DNA from: Tunturibacter empetritectus
Lineage (GTDB): Bacteria; Acidobacteriota; Terriglobia; Terriglobales; Acidobacteriaceae
Direction of reading: 5' to 3'
Assembly (NCBI RefSeq): GCF_040358985.1
Contig: NZ_CP132932.1
Span: forward strand, 2,108,001 to 2,172,000
DNA: 64,000 nucleotides
Every line of letters begins with the position of its first letter. Position 1 is the stretch's first letter. Shown piece by piece: positions 24,436 to 33,258 of the stretch. The notes under the pieces were generated by a model. That model worked only from the letters and a program-made list of their open reading frames with translations. It made no database searches and was not told where the DNA came from. A program made the translations under genes and the position numbers.

Positions 24436-25773
24436 ATGAGGAGATCCCCCGGCAGTATCGGTTTGGGCCGCAGGATGATTCGCGTTGCGGCATGGATTTT
24501 TGTGGGAGCTGGTGTCACGTTTTGCCAGACGTCCGTTCCCGGAACGCCAGCTGGGCATACCCTTCAGGCATGGCTGGATGCGTTCAACAGCGGAGACGAA
24601 GCGAAGCTCGATGCCTACAGAAAGACAGTGGACAGGACAGGCACCTTTGCGACAGCGACGTCGTTCAGAAAGCAGACGGGCGGACTTGATTTGCTGGAGA
24701 TCGATAGCAGCGAACCGTTGCTGATCAAGTTCAAGGTGAAGGAAAAGGCTGGCCCCACGGTGGCGTTTGGAAGCATCCGGGTTAAGGACGGGCAGCCGGT
24801 GACGGTGGAGCATATCGATCTCGTGGCTGCGCCTCCGAACGCTGTCTTTGAACAGATGAAGCTGGATGCAGCGAGTCGAAAGCTGGTAATCGACGGGGTT
24901 GGAGCAAAGCTGACGGAGTTTTATGTCTATCCTGAATCCGCGCAAAAGATGGTGGAGGCCCTCCAAGCGCACGAGAAGCGTGGCGACTACGATTCCGTAA
25001 CGGATGGTGATGCCCTGGCGCAACTGCTGACCGATCATCTGCGAGAGGTGAGCCATGACAGGCATCTGAATCTGAGATTCACGCCCTACAAGCAACCGGC
25101 AGAGACCGGAGAGAAGGGGCCAAGCAAGGACGAGGTGGCGCAGAGGCGGCAGGAGATGGAGCGGGACAACTGCGCATTTCGCAAAGTAGAGGTGCTTGAG
25201 AACAATGTGGGGTATGTAAAGCTGGACGCATTCTCGGACCCTGCCGTGTGTGGCCCGACAGTGGTGGCGGCGATGAACTTTGTCGGGCATGCGGACGGGA
25301 TCATCTTTGACTTGCGAGACAACGGCGGGGGTGACCCGAAGATGGTGGCATTCCTCCTGAGTTATGTCTTCGATCAGGCGACGCATGTGAACGATCTTTA
25401 TAACCGTAAGGAGAACTTAACGGAGCAGTACTGGACTTCGCCTTATGTACCGGGACCCAGGCTTGGGGACAAGCCGGTGTTTGTGCTGACGTCGAAGGAT
25501 ACTTTTTCAGGAGGTGAGGAGTTCTCCTATGACCTGAAGAGTTTGAAGCGGGCGACGATTGTCGGTGAGACAACTGGCGGGGGAGCGCATCCGGTGAGAG
25601 GGGTGCGAGTGAACGATCACTTTACGGTGGGGGTGCCGTTTGCGCGAGCGGTGAATCCAGTCTCAAAGACGGACTGGGAGGGGACTGGAGTGGTGCCTGA
25701 TGTTCCGGTGAAGGCGGACGATGCGCTGGAGACGGCAGAGAAGCTAATGGCAGAGAAGCTTCAGAAAAAATAA
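24436..25773 (+). CDS. S41 family C-terminal processing-type peptidase
   Basis: 445 aa from ATG 24436, with GGAGG just upstream; GTG 24412 and ATG 24475 are alternatives. A signal peptide precedes an NTF2-like N region (LQAWLDAFNSGDEAKLDAYR). The tail-specific-protease domain has LRDNGGGDPKMVAFLLSYVF and the catalytic region VLTSKDTFSGGEEFSYDLKS, in which Ser of TFSGGE is the nucleophile. No PDZ domain is seen, so it resembles the tricorn-core/IRBP-like branch of S41. Periplasmic or secreted. It lacks visible operon partners. Confidence 0.92.
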   Translation: MRRSPGSIGLGRRMIRVAAWIFVGAGVTFCQTSVPGTPAGHTLQAWLDAFNSGDEAKLDAYRKTVDRTGTFATATSFRKQTGGLDLLEIDSSEPLLIKFKVKEKAGPTVAFGSIRVKDGQPVTVEHIDLVAAPPNAVFEQMKLDAASRKLVIDGVGAKLTEFYVYPESAQKMVEALQAHEKRGDYDSVTDGDALAQLLTDHLREVSHDRHLNLRFTPYKQPAETGEKGPSKDEVAQRRQEMERDNCAFRKVEVLENNVGYVKLDAFSDPAVCGPTVVAAMNFVGHADGIIFDLRDNGGGDPKMVAFLLSYVFDQATHVNDLYNRKENLTEQYWTSPYVPGPRLGDKPVFVLTSKDTFSGGEEFSYDLKSLKRATIVGETTGGGAHPVRGVRVNDHFTVGVPFARAVNPVSKTDWEGTGVVPDVPVKADDALETAEKLMAEKLQKK

Positions 25774-25904
25774 TGCTGAGGGCAGACTCATCGTCAAAGC
25801 GATGGGTGGATTTTTATGCCAGCGCTTTCGCGTCGGCTAATCTCGGTTGAAGCGGGCGTTTTCGTTGATTGACGGATATTGATGAGAAGGAGTTTTGATA
25901 CACG

Positions 25905-27089
25905 ATGGCACGATCAAATTTATCGCGATTGCCGGGTCTGGACACGTTGCGCGCACTCGCGATTGTGGCAGTGATGTTGTATCACCTGGAGGGATACCTT
26001 CCAAGCAGCATTGTTCCTGTCGCGCAATTTGGCTGGATGGGGGTCGACCTGTTCTTTGTGCTGAGCGGATACCTGATCGGGTCGCAACTGCTGAAGCCTT
26101 ATGCGTCGGGCGATCGGCCTTCGATTTGGAGTTTTTACCGTCGGAGAGCGTATCGGATTCTTCCGGCCTATTTGGTTGTTCTGTGGCTCTATCTGGCGTT
26201 TCCTGCGTGGCATGAGTCTCCGGTGCTGCCCCCGGTGTGGCAGTTTTTGACGTTCACGGTCAATCTGTTTTTCGTCGACTTTAGCCAACATGCCTTTTCG
26301 CATGTCTGGTCTCTGTGCGTGGAGGAGCACTTCTATCTGGTGCTTCCGCTGCTGGTGATCTGGTTGATGCGAAGGCCGTCGCTGCGGAAGACGGTCTTTA
26401 TCGTCGGCGGAGTGATTTTGTTTAGAATCTGTTTTCGCGGCTACATGCTCTTACCTTTGATTGCGCCTGCGAGATGGAGTGGACGCGAGGTGCCTGACGG
26501 TTTCGGGACGTTTTACTATCGTTATCTGTACTATCCGACGTACTCGCGGCTCGATGGACTGGTGGTTGGGGTAACGCTGGCGTTGGTGCGGATCTTCCGG
26601 TCCGGTTGGTGGTCGTGGCTGCTGCGCAGGGGGAACGCGGCCTTGATTTTTGGGATCGCGCTTACCGGCGCGGTGTGCTGGATGTTTCGGAATGATGGGA
26701 TGGGGGATGCGACGAAGATTGCGGCGTGGGGCACAGTGGTTGGGTATCCATTGTTGGCGGTCGGGCTGGGGTTACTGGTGGTTTCGAGCGTCAGCAACGA
26801 TGGATGGCTGAGCCGGTTTTCAGTGCCAGGGTCACGATTGCTGGCGACGCTTGCCTTCAGCCTTTATCTAACGCATAAAGAGATCGCGCATCTGGATCGC
26901 AGGTACCTACCCTCGCTCACGGCCTCTCCCGATTGGAAGACGGTGGTGATCTATGCGGTGACATGCTTGTTGGCGGCTGGTCTGTTGTATGTGTTGGTAG
27001 AGCGACCATTCATGGTGCTTCGGGATCGCTACGAACGGCGAGTTGCAGAAAAGGTAGATGCGGAGATGCTTCATGAGCCGGCTTTGTAG
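25905..27089 (+). CDS. Acyltransferase 3 (OafA/YrhL) family membrane protein
   Basis: 394 aa, about ten membrane helices. The start RLPGLDTLRALAIVAVMLYH and LEGYLPS, then FGWMGVDLFFVLSGYLIGSQ and WSFYRRRAYRILPAYLVVLW, is diagnostic. SVCVEEHFYLVLPLL-like LCVEEHFYLVLPLL carries the second catalytic region. The family moves acyl groups onto cell-surface sugars such as O-antigen or exopolysaccharide. No separate SGNH domain. AGAAGGAG precedes the ATG. The target sugar cannot be told. Confidence 0.95.
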   Translation: MARSNLSRLPGLDTLRALAIVAVMLYHLEGYLPSSIVPVAQFGWMGVDLFFVLSGYLIGSQLLKPYASGDRPSIWSFYRRRAYRILPAYLVVLWLYLAFPAWHESPVLPPVWQFLTFTVNLFFVDFSQHAFSHVWSLCVEEHFYLVLPLLVIWLMRRPSLRKTVFIVGGVILFRICFRGYMLLPLIAPARWSGREVPDGFGTFYYRYLYYPTYSRLDGLVVGVTLALVRIFRSGWWSWLLRRGNAALIFGIALTGAVCWMFRNDGMGDATKIAAWGTVVGYPLLAVGLGLLVVSSVSNDGWLSRFSVPGSRLLATLAFSLYLTHKEIAHLDRRYLPSLTASPDWKTVVIYAVTCLLAAGLLYVLVERPFMVLRDRYERRVAEKVDAEMLHEPAL

Positions 27090-27095
27090 CGGAGG

Positions 27096-27716
27096 CTAAT
27101 CGCGGTTGAAGTGGGTGTTGTCGAGGTCTTCGCGTGGTTTGACCCCTACGGTGGGGGTGATCCAGATGATCGTGACGAAGGCGCAGAGGCCCAGGGCCAC
27201 GTGGGGGTGCGAGAAGGCAATGGTTAAGGCGACAAGATAGACGAAGAGGGAGAGCTGATTTTTGCGCTGGACGGAGGTGTCCTCCGCTTCGAGCTTGTTG
27301 GCGATGCGGAGACGGCGGGTGATGGAGAGGCGCAGAAGAAGGAAGCTGAACCCGGTGAAGATCATCGAGGCGATGTAGAGGAAGACGGAGAAGGAGTCAA
27401 GTTTTTTTTCGAGAACGTACGAGGTGAAGAAGGGCAGGAGAGAGAGCCAGAAGAGGAAGAAGAGATTGGCATAGAGGACCAACTCGTCGGCTTCTTCGGT
27501 GCGGTGGACCAGATGGTGGTGGTTAATCCAATAGATCCCCGTAAAAGCGAAGGAGATGGCGTAGATGGCGAGGGTGGGGAGGACAGCGGAGAGTCCGGCG
27601 ACGCCCTCCTGGTGGGGGACCTTAAGTTCGAGCACCATGATGGTGATGATGACGGCGATGACTCCGTCGGAGAAGGCTTCAAGGCGGGCTGGGGAGGAGA
27701 GGTGATGGCGGGGCAT
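27096..27716 (-). CDS. TMEM175 (DUF1211) family potassium-channel-like protein
   Basis: 206 aa from ATG 27716. The first helix has RLEAFSDGVIAVIITIMVLE, matching the family motif RxxxFSDG, and a second GIYWINHHHLVHRTE segment follows. About six helices in all, as in bacterial TMEM175 channels, which conduct potassium. Convergent with the acyltransferase, with six bases between stops, and divergent from the molybdopterin oxidoreductase, with 86 bp between starts. An upstream in-frame ATG at 27752 is possible. Confidence 0.9.
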   Translation of the reverse strand: MPRHHLSSPARLEAFSDGVIAVIITIMVLELKVPHQEGVAGLSAVLPTLAIYAISFAFTGIYWINHHHLVHRTEEADELVLYANLFFLFWLSLLPFFTSYVLEKKLDSFSVFLYIASMIFTGFSFLLLRLSITRRLRIANKLEAEDTSVQRKNQLSLFVYLVALTIAFSHPHVALGLCAFVTIIWITPTVGVKPREDLDNTHFNRD

Positions 27717-27802
27717 AGGTTTGTAGCTGGGCTCTGGTGTTGGGAGCAGCATACAACGACGATTGGCGCGAAGGGACGGGCTGTTGAGACTAAAATAATG
27801 GG

Positions 27803-29992
27803 ATGGCTGCAAATCCTGTCGAAACGGCCGTGCAACCGGGCGCAAGGAAGCTCATTCATGCGGTGTGTTCGCATGACTGCCCGGACTCGTGCGGCGTGCT
27901 GGTGACAGTCGATGAGTTGACGGGCAAAGCAGTGAAGGTGCAGGGCGATCCTTCGCATCCTGTAACGCGTGGCTTTCTATGCGGCAAGGTGGCGAAGTAT
28001 CTCGACCGGGTCTACTCCCCCGATCGCTTGCTGTATCCGATGCGCAGGAAGAAGGGCATACCAAAGGGCCCCGCCGGGTACGGCGCTGTGAAGGGACGCG
28101 AAGCAGATGCGTTTGAGCGTATCTCATGGGATCAGGCGCTGGACGAGATTGCGGCGAAGCTGACAAAGATCGCGGCGGATTTCGGCCCGGAGAGTGTGCT
28201 GCCCTACAGCTACGCGGGAACAATTGGACAGCTGGGTTATGGGTCGATGGACCGGCGGTTCTTTCATCGGCTCGGCGCCTCTCAGCTGGCGCGGACCATC
28301 TGCGCGGAGGCGGGTGGAACAGCACTGAAGGCAGTCTATGGAGTGAAGCTTGGAACAGTGCCGCAGGACTTCGTGCATGCCGGGTTGGTGATTGCCTGGG
28401 GCGCGAATATCCATGGCAATAACGTGCACCTGTGGCCGTTCATCGAAGAGGCCCGGCGCAGGGGTGCGCGACTGGTCGTGATCGATCCGTACAGGACGCG
28501 GACGGCTGCGCTCGCCGATGAGCATCTGGCCATCAATCCAGGAACCGATACGGCGTTGGCTCTGGGGCTGATGCACGTCATCCTAAGCATTGGGCTGGAG
28601 GATCGCGATTATGTGGCGGCCTGCACGCATGGATTTGAGGAGCTGCGGGCGCATGCGTTGAAGCCGGAGCACTCGCCCGAGAGTGTGGCGAAGGCGACGG
28701 GGATTGACGCGGGCACGATTGTGCGGCTGGCGCGGGCGTATGCTGCGGCTGGTCGTAACGGCTCGTCAGGGCCTGCTGTGATTCGGCTGAACTACGGAAT
28801 TCAGCGGAGCGAGAACGGCGGTACGGCGGCGCGTGCGGTCTGCATGCTGCCGCTGTTAACCGGTGCGTGGAAGCACAAGGGCGGCGGATTACTGCTCTCC
28901 ACGTCGGGCTCATTTCCGTTCAACGACAAGGCGCTGCAGATGCCGGAGTTGATGCTGACCAGCTCGCTGGGACGACCGGCGCGTGTAGTGAATATGAGTC
29001 AGCTGGGCCACGCGCTGACTTCGCTCGGGAGTGATGCGACTGACGGGCCGCAGGTGAAAGCGCTGTTTGTGTATAACTCAAACCCGGCGGCGGTCGCTCC
29101 GAACCAGAACGATGTTCTACGTGGCATGAAGCGCGACGATCTGTTTACGGTGGTGCACGAGCAGTTCTTTACCGATACGGCGGACTATGCGGATATGCTG
29201 CTTCCTGCGCCGACGTTTCTTGAGGTAAAGGATGTGCAGGGAGCGTATGGGCATCTGTTCGCACAGGTGAGCAACCGTGCGATTGCGCCATTGGGTGAGG
29301 CGCGGAGCAACGTCGCAATGTTTGGCGAACTGGCGCGGCGGATGGGATTTGACGAGCCATGCTTTGACGATCGCGAAGACGAGTTAATCGATCAGGCGCT
29401 GAAGAGTGAGAACCCCTGGTTTGCCGGAATTACCCGTGAGCGGCTGGAGCGGGAGGGGCACGTACCGCTGCAGATGCCGGTGGATGCAAACGGTGACGTG
29501 CTGCCCTTCAGCACAGCGGAGTGGTTCAAGACGGCGAGCGGACGCGGCGAGTTATTGCCGGTGCCGGTCTTTGCTGCGCCAACCGAGTCCCGCGCGAATG
29601 CTGCAAAGGGTGCATATCCACTGGAGTTTCTGCCGAGGAAGGCGGACAACTACATGAACTCCACGTTTGCGAACATTCCCCTGCATCAGCGGATGGAGGC
29701 GCGCACGGCTGGCATACTGGAGATGCATGCGACCGATGCCGCGGCGCGAGAGATCGCGACGGGCGACGCGGTAGAGGTATTCAATGGTCGCGGGAGTATC
29801 ACGCTCAGGGCGCTGGTGAATGCGCAGGTGACGGCGGGCGTCGTGGCGGCGCGTCTGGATTGGAACAAGCTCTCGGCAAACGGCGCGAACGTGAACGCGC
29901 TGACGTCAGAGACGCTGACCGATATCGGGGGCGGTGCTACGTTTTATTCGACCTTGGTTGAGGTACGGAAGGGGCAGGCCGATATCAGATAA
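27803..29992 (+). CDS. Molybdopterin-dependent oxidoreductase with [4Fe-4S] site
   Basis: 729 aa. The N-terminal Cys set C22-x3-C26-x3-C30 and C60 (in RGFLCGKV) should bind a [4Fe-4S] cluster. Molybdopterin domains follow, with VIAWGANIHGNNVHLWPFIE, RLVVIDPYRTRTAALADEHL and KALFVYNSNPAAVAPNQNDV. The C-terminal dinucleotide-binding domain starts near 600 (FLPRKADNYMNSTFANIPLH). No Tat signal, so probably cytoplasmic. It resembles formate-dehydrogenase-like or YyaE-type members of the DMSO reductase family. No electron-transfer subunit lies next to it, so substrate is open. Confidence 0.93.
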   Translation: MAANPVETAVQPGARKLIHAVCSHDCPDSCGVLVTVDELTGKAVKVQGDPSHPVTRGFLCGKVAKYLDRVYSPDRLLYPMRRKKGIPKGPAGYGAVKGREADAFERISWDQALDEIAAKLTKIAADFGPESVLPYSYAGTIGQLGYGSMDRRFFHRLGASQLARTICAEAGGTALKAVYGVKLGTVPQDFVHAGLVIAWGANIHGNNVHLWPFIEEARRRGARLVVIDPYRTRTAALADEHLAINPGTDTALALGLMHVILSIGLEDRDYVAACTHGFEELRAHALKPEHSPESVAKATGIDAGTIVRLARAYAAAGRNGSSGPAVIRLNYGIQRSENGGTAARAVCMLPLLTGAWKHKGGGLLLSTSGSFPFNDKALQMPELMLTSSLGRPARVVNMSQLGHALTSLGSDATDGPQVKALFVYNSNPAAVAPNQNDVLRGMKRDDLFTVVHEQFFTDTADYADMLLPAPTFLEVKDVQGAYGHLFAQVSNRAIAPLGEARSNVAMFGELARRMGFDEPCFDDREDELIDQALKSENPWFAGITRERLEREGHVPLQMPVDANGDVLPFSTAEWFKTASGRGELLPVPVFAAPTESRANAAKGAYPLEFLPRKADNYMNSTFANIPLHQRMEARTAGILEMHATDAAAREIATGDAVEVFNGRGSITLRALVNAQVTAGVVAARLDWNKLSANGANVNALTSETLTDIGGGATFYSTLVEVRKGQADIR

Positions 29993-30130
29993 GGTTTAAT
30001 CAGATAAGGTTCAATCCGATTGAGCCGCGGACTCTTGCTTCCCGGAATGAGCTCATCTCGATGGAGCTCCTTGACTCCCCTTGTCGCGACCAGCAACAAT
30101 CGGGAGTGACACTGTAGGAGTTGAACTTTC

Positions 30131-30718
30131 ATGATCGACATCACCGCCTTCGCCACAGGGCTAAGCGAAATCCCGGAACAGCAGTTTACTGACAACGCCG
30201 TGCTCGAGTATATGCGCGAGAATCCGGTCTCCATCACGAGCCTGAATCCCTATCTCTACTTCAGCCCTGAGCGCTACACGCGAAACCTCATTCTTCACAC
30301 ATCGCTCTTCGATCTCATCGCCATCTGCTGGGACATCGGGCAGAAGAGCAGGATTCACAATCACACGAACCAACGTTGCTGGATGGGCATCGCCTTCGGC
30401 AAGGTGCAGGTGCAGAACTACCGCCTCGTCCACCAGGACCCCGGGACGCATTTCTGTGAGCTCGCCCCCACCGACCGCTACATCATCGACGCTGACAATC
30501 CTGCCGAGGTCGACTCTGATGAACCGATCCACCTCGTCGTCAATCCGCCTGCGTTCGGCTCCCGCGCGGTCACTCTTCATATCTACTCACGCCCCTTCGA
30601 TGAGTGTCAGGTCTACGATCTCAGCGCCAAAAGCTACGAGACGGTCAGCCTCTCCAACACCAGCGAACGCGGTCGTCTCACCTCCAGTCTCGCCGTCGAG
30701 AAGGTGGGTCTTGCCTGA
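30131..30718 (+). CDS. Cysteine dioxygenase-type thiol dioxygenase
   Basis: 195 aa, cupin fold. The iron ligands are His76 and His78 in SRIHNHTNQRCWM and His134 in PIHLVVNPP; Cys83 sits where cysteine dioxygenases form the Cys-Tyr cross-link. SRAVTLHIYSRPFDECQVYD is the C-terminal signature. Known members oxidise cysteine or 3-mercaptopropionate to sulfinates. Which thiol is used cannot be fixed by eye. It follows the molybdopterin oxidoreductase on the same strand after 138 bp. Confidence 0.9.
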   Translation: MIDITAFATGLSEIPEQQFTDNAVLEYMRENPVSITSLNPYLYFSPERYTRNLILHTSLFDLIAICWDIGQKSRIHNHTNQRCWMGIAFGKVQVQNYRLVHQDPGTHFCELAPTDRYIIDADNPAEVDSDEPIHLVVNPPAFGSRAVTLHIYSRPFDECQVYDLSAKSYETVSLSNTSERGRLTSSLAVEKVGLA

Positions 30719-30922
30719 CCGAGATTGCTGACAAGGGCTTGCGGGACGTTGGTCATTCTCCGCGGCCGGTATGGGTCGGTCTAGAAAAATAGAGGAAGCA
30801 CTTCGCGTTCGTTGAACGCCCCGCGGCCGAATGTGATTGTTCCGCGAGAAATTGCGGTTTGTGGCGTGCTAGTCTGGCGCGGTCGGTTTCTGGTGTTCAC
30901 TTCGATTGTTACGGAGTCTGCA

Positions 30923-32872
30923 ATGACACGCTTCCGCTTTTGGCAGGGATTGGTTTTGCTGGCTTCGGCTTCGGGATTTGCTTCGGGGCCGGGTGATCGC
31001 GTAGCGACGGACCCTAAGAGCGTCACCTCGGCTGCAAGCGCGAGTGGATCGTCTCCAATGCCTGTGGCTGAACTGCTGCAAACGGTGCGCCTCGGTGGTT
31101 CAACATGGTCACCCGACGGAAAGCAGATTGGCTATATCAGCAACGCTTCAGGACGGCTGAATCTTTGGGTCATGCAGGGGGATGGGACGGGAGCGCGGCA
31201 GTTGCTGAAGTCGGATGACCGTCAATCCGGCCCGGTGTTTACGAAAGACGGCAAAGAGATCGTCTACGAACAGGACAAGGGTGGCGATGAGCTGTACGAC
31301 CTGTATGCGGTTCCAGTGAGTGGAGGCGAGCCGCGGAACCTCACGAACACAGACAAGACGAGTGAAAGCAGTCCGCTGTTTTCCAAAGATGGCAAATGGT
31401 TAGCCTTCACCAACAAGGTCAAGGTCGAGGCATCGACTAACGTCGGGGTCATGGACTGGGAGACGGGGAAGGTGCGTATCCTAACCCACGAGACGGATCC
31501 GAAGGCGTTCTGGAATATTGGAGACTGGAGCCCGGATGGGCGGAGTCTCTACGCGGTACGCCAGGTGGGGCTCGACGACGCGGACGTCTACCGGGTGGAT
31601 GTGAAGAGTGGTGCGACCGAGAAGCTGACGACTCACACCGGAAAGGCGCTCGTCTTTGCGACCGCGGTATCGCCGGATGGCAAGACCCTTCTGCTGACCT
31701 CGAATGAGAAGGGCGGCTATCTGAATGTCGCGCTGCTGGATATTGCGTCGAAAAAGCAGCGGTGGGTCACGGATTCGCAGTGGGAAGTACACGCGGGCGA
31801 ATTTTCGCCGAAGGGTGACACATTCACATATACCCTCAACGCGGATGGACGAGCGACGATCAACTTTGTCGATGTGAAGACACTGAAGGCGAGTGATCGC
31901 GGCATACCGGCCGGGTTGAACACCTCGGGTGCGGAGCCGACCGCGTTTCGTGAAGACGGAAGCTATCTATTTTCACATCAGGATTCGACACATGTGGCGA
32001 ATCTCTACCTGCTGAGTGCTGGCGGAGCGATTACGCAGGTGACCCACAACGAGAGCCCGGTGCTGGCGGCGGCAGTCCTGCCTTCTTCGCAGTTGGTAAC
32101 GTACAAAAGCTTCGATGGAAAGTTGATCTCCGCATTTGTTTGGGTGCCTTTCAATCTGAAGCGCGATGGAACGGCGCCCGTGGTGGTGATGCCACACGGC
32201 GGACCGACAGGCCAGACGGTAGACAGCTTCAACGCACGCGCGATTCTACTGGTTTCGCGTGGATACGTAGTGATTGCGCCGAATGTGCGCGGGTCGACGG
32301 GCTATGGGATGGAGTTTCAGAACTCCAATAAGAAGGACCTCGGCGGCGCGGATCTGAAGGATGAGATCGCGGGCGTCGACTTCCTGAAAGCCACCGGATT
32401 TATCGACGCGAAGAAGGTCGGCATCTGGGGTGGATCTTACGGCGGCTTCATGACACTCATGGCCATCGGCAAAAATCCCGATCTATGGGCCGCGGCCGTC
32501 GATGAGTACGGAATTCTGGACTGGTACACCATGCTGGCCCATGAGGATGCGCGTTTGCAGGAGTATGAGAAGTCGCTGCTGGGCGATCCCGTGGCCGACA
32601 AAGCTGTATACGAGGCGAGCTCGCCGCTCAAGTACATCCGCAACGAGAAAGCTCCACTGCTGGTGCTGCAGGGCGAGCGGGATATTCGTGTGCCGAAAGA
32701 GGAGGCCGAACAGGTGGTGGATATCCTCAAGAAGGAGGGCCGAACCGTGGATGCCGTCTACTACCCGGAGGAGGGTCACGGGTTCATCAAGCGGGAGCAC
32801 CAGGTAGACGAGCTGACGCGATCCGTCGGTTGGTTTGACAAGTATCTTAAAGGAGAGACCAAGGCACAGTGA
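30923..32872 (+). CDS. S9 family (prolyl oligopeptidase-type) peptidase
   Basis: 649 aa from ATG 30923, which opens a signal peptide (MTRFRFWQGLVLLASASGFA). Residues 55-390 form a beta-propeller with WD40-like PD40 motifs (TWSPDGKQIGYISN, PVFTKDGKEIVYEQ, DWSPDGRSLYAVRQ). The alpha/beta-hydrolase part has the nucleophile in GIWGGSYGGFMTL, the Asp in LVLQGERDIRVP and the His in EEGHGF. Such enzymes cut peptides in the periplasm, often as dipeptidyl or acylaminoacyl peptidases. A ribosome site CGGAG lies seven bases upstream. It probably shares a transcript with the CPXCG gene. Confidence 0.94.
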   Translation: MTRFRFWQGLVLLASASGFASGPGDRVATDPKSVTSAASASGSSPMPVAELLQTVRLGGSTWSPDGKQIGYISNASGRLNLWVMQGDGTGARQLLKSDDRQSGPVFTKDGKEIVYEQDKGGDELYDLYAVPVSGGEPRNLTNTDKTSESSPLFSKDGKWLAFTNKVKVEASTNVGVMDWETGKVRILTHETDPKAFWNIGDWSPDGRSLYAVRQVGLDDADVYRVDVKSGATEKLTTHTGKALVFATAVSPDGKTLLLTSNEKGGYLNVALLDIASKKQRWVTDSQWEVHAGEFSPKGDTFTYTLNADGRATINFVDVKTLKASDRGIPAGLNTSGAEPTAFREDGSYLFSHQDSTHVANLYLLSAGGAITQVTHNESPVLAAAVLPSSQLVTYKSFDGKLISAFVWVPFNLKRDGTAPVVVMPHGGPTGQTVDSFNARAILLVSRGYVVIAPNVRGSTGYGMEFQNSNKKDLGGADLKDEIAGVDFLKATGFIDAKKVGIWGGSYGGFMTLMAIGKNPDLWAAAVDEYGILDWYTMLAHEDARLQEYEKSLLGDPVADKAVYEASSPLKYIRNEKAPLLVLQGERDIRVPKEEAEQVVDILKKEGRTVDAVYYPEEGHGFIKREHQVDELTRSVGWFDKYLKGETKAQ

Positions 32873-32892
32873 GGTTCAGTAAGGAGTAACAG

Positions 32893-33078
32893 ATGCATGC
32901 AGCCGGTTTTCAGTGCGCGGGTTGTGGGGAGTGGGTAGAGACAACGGTAGACGAGTCTGCCGGCTCAAAGCAGCAGTACGTGGAGGACTGCCAGGTTTGC
33001 TGCCAGCCGAATGTGCTGACGGTGCGGTGGGACAGATCGGCGCAGGAGTTCACCATTACCGCCGAGTTGGAGAGTTAA
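32893..33078 (+). CDS. CPXCG-motif cysteine-rich zinc protein
   Basis: 61 aa. Two Cys pairs, CAGC at 8-11 and CQVC at 32-35, bracket a short charged stretch; the DCQVCCQPN motif and ending VRWDRSAQEFTITAELE are typical of this small zinc-ribbon family. In place of the name-giving CPxCG the first pair reads CAGCG. Function unknown. It follows the S9 peptidase by 20 bp with AGGAGTAAC before the ATG. Confidence 0.85.
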   Translation: MHAAGFQCAGCGEWVETTVDESAGSKQQYVEDCQVCCQPNVLTVRWDRSAQEFTITAELES

Positions 33079-33258
33079 GCCAGCAACGGATGCCCTTTGG
33101 GTGGGTGCCTTCGTCAAAGCATCACGCTGAAATTCGTTGGTTGGATTGAGGTTGTCCGGCCAGAATCATGGGGCGAACTCGCTAACCGCTGGCCGCTCCC
33201 ATATAATCAGAACTTCGCTGACTTTGCTGGCGAGCGTCATTTTTAGAGCAGTGAGGGT

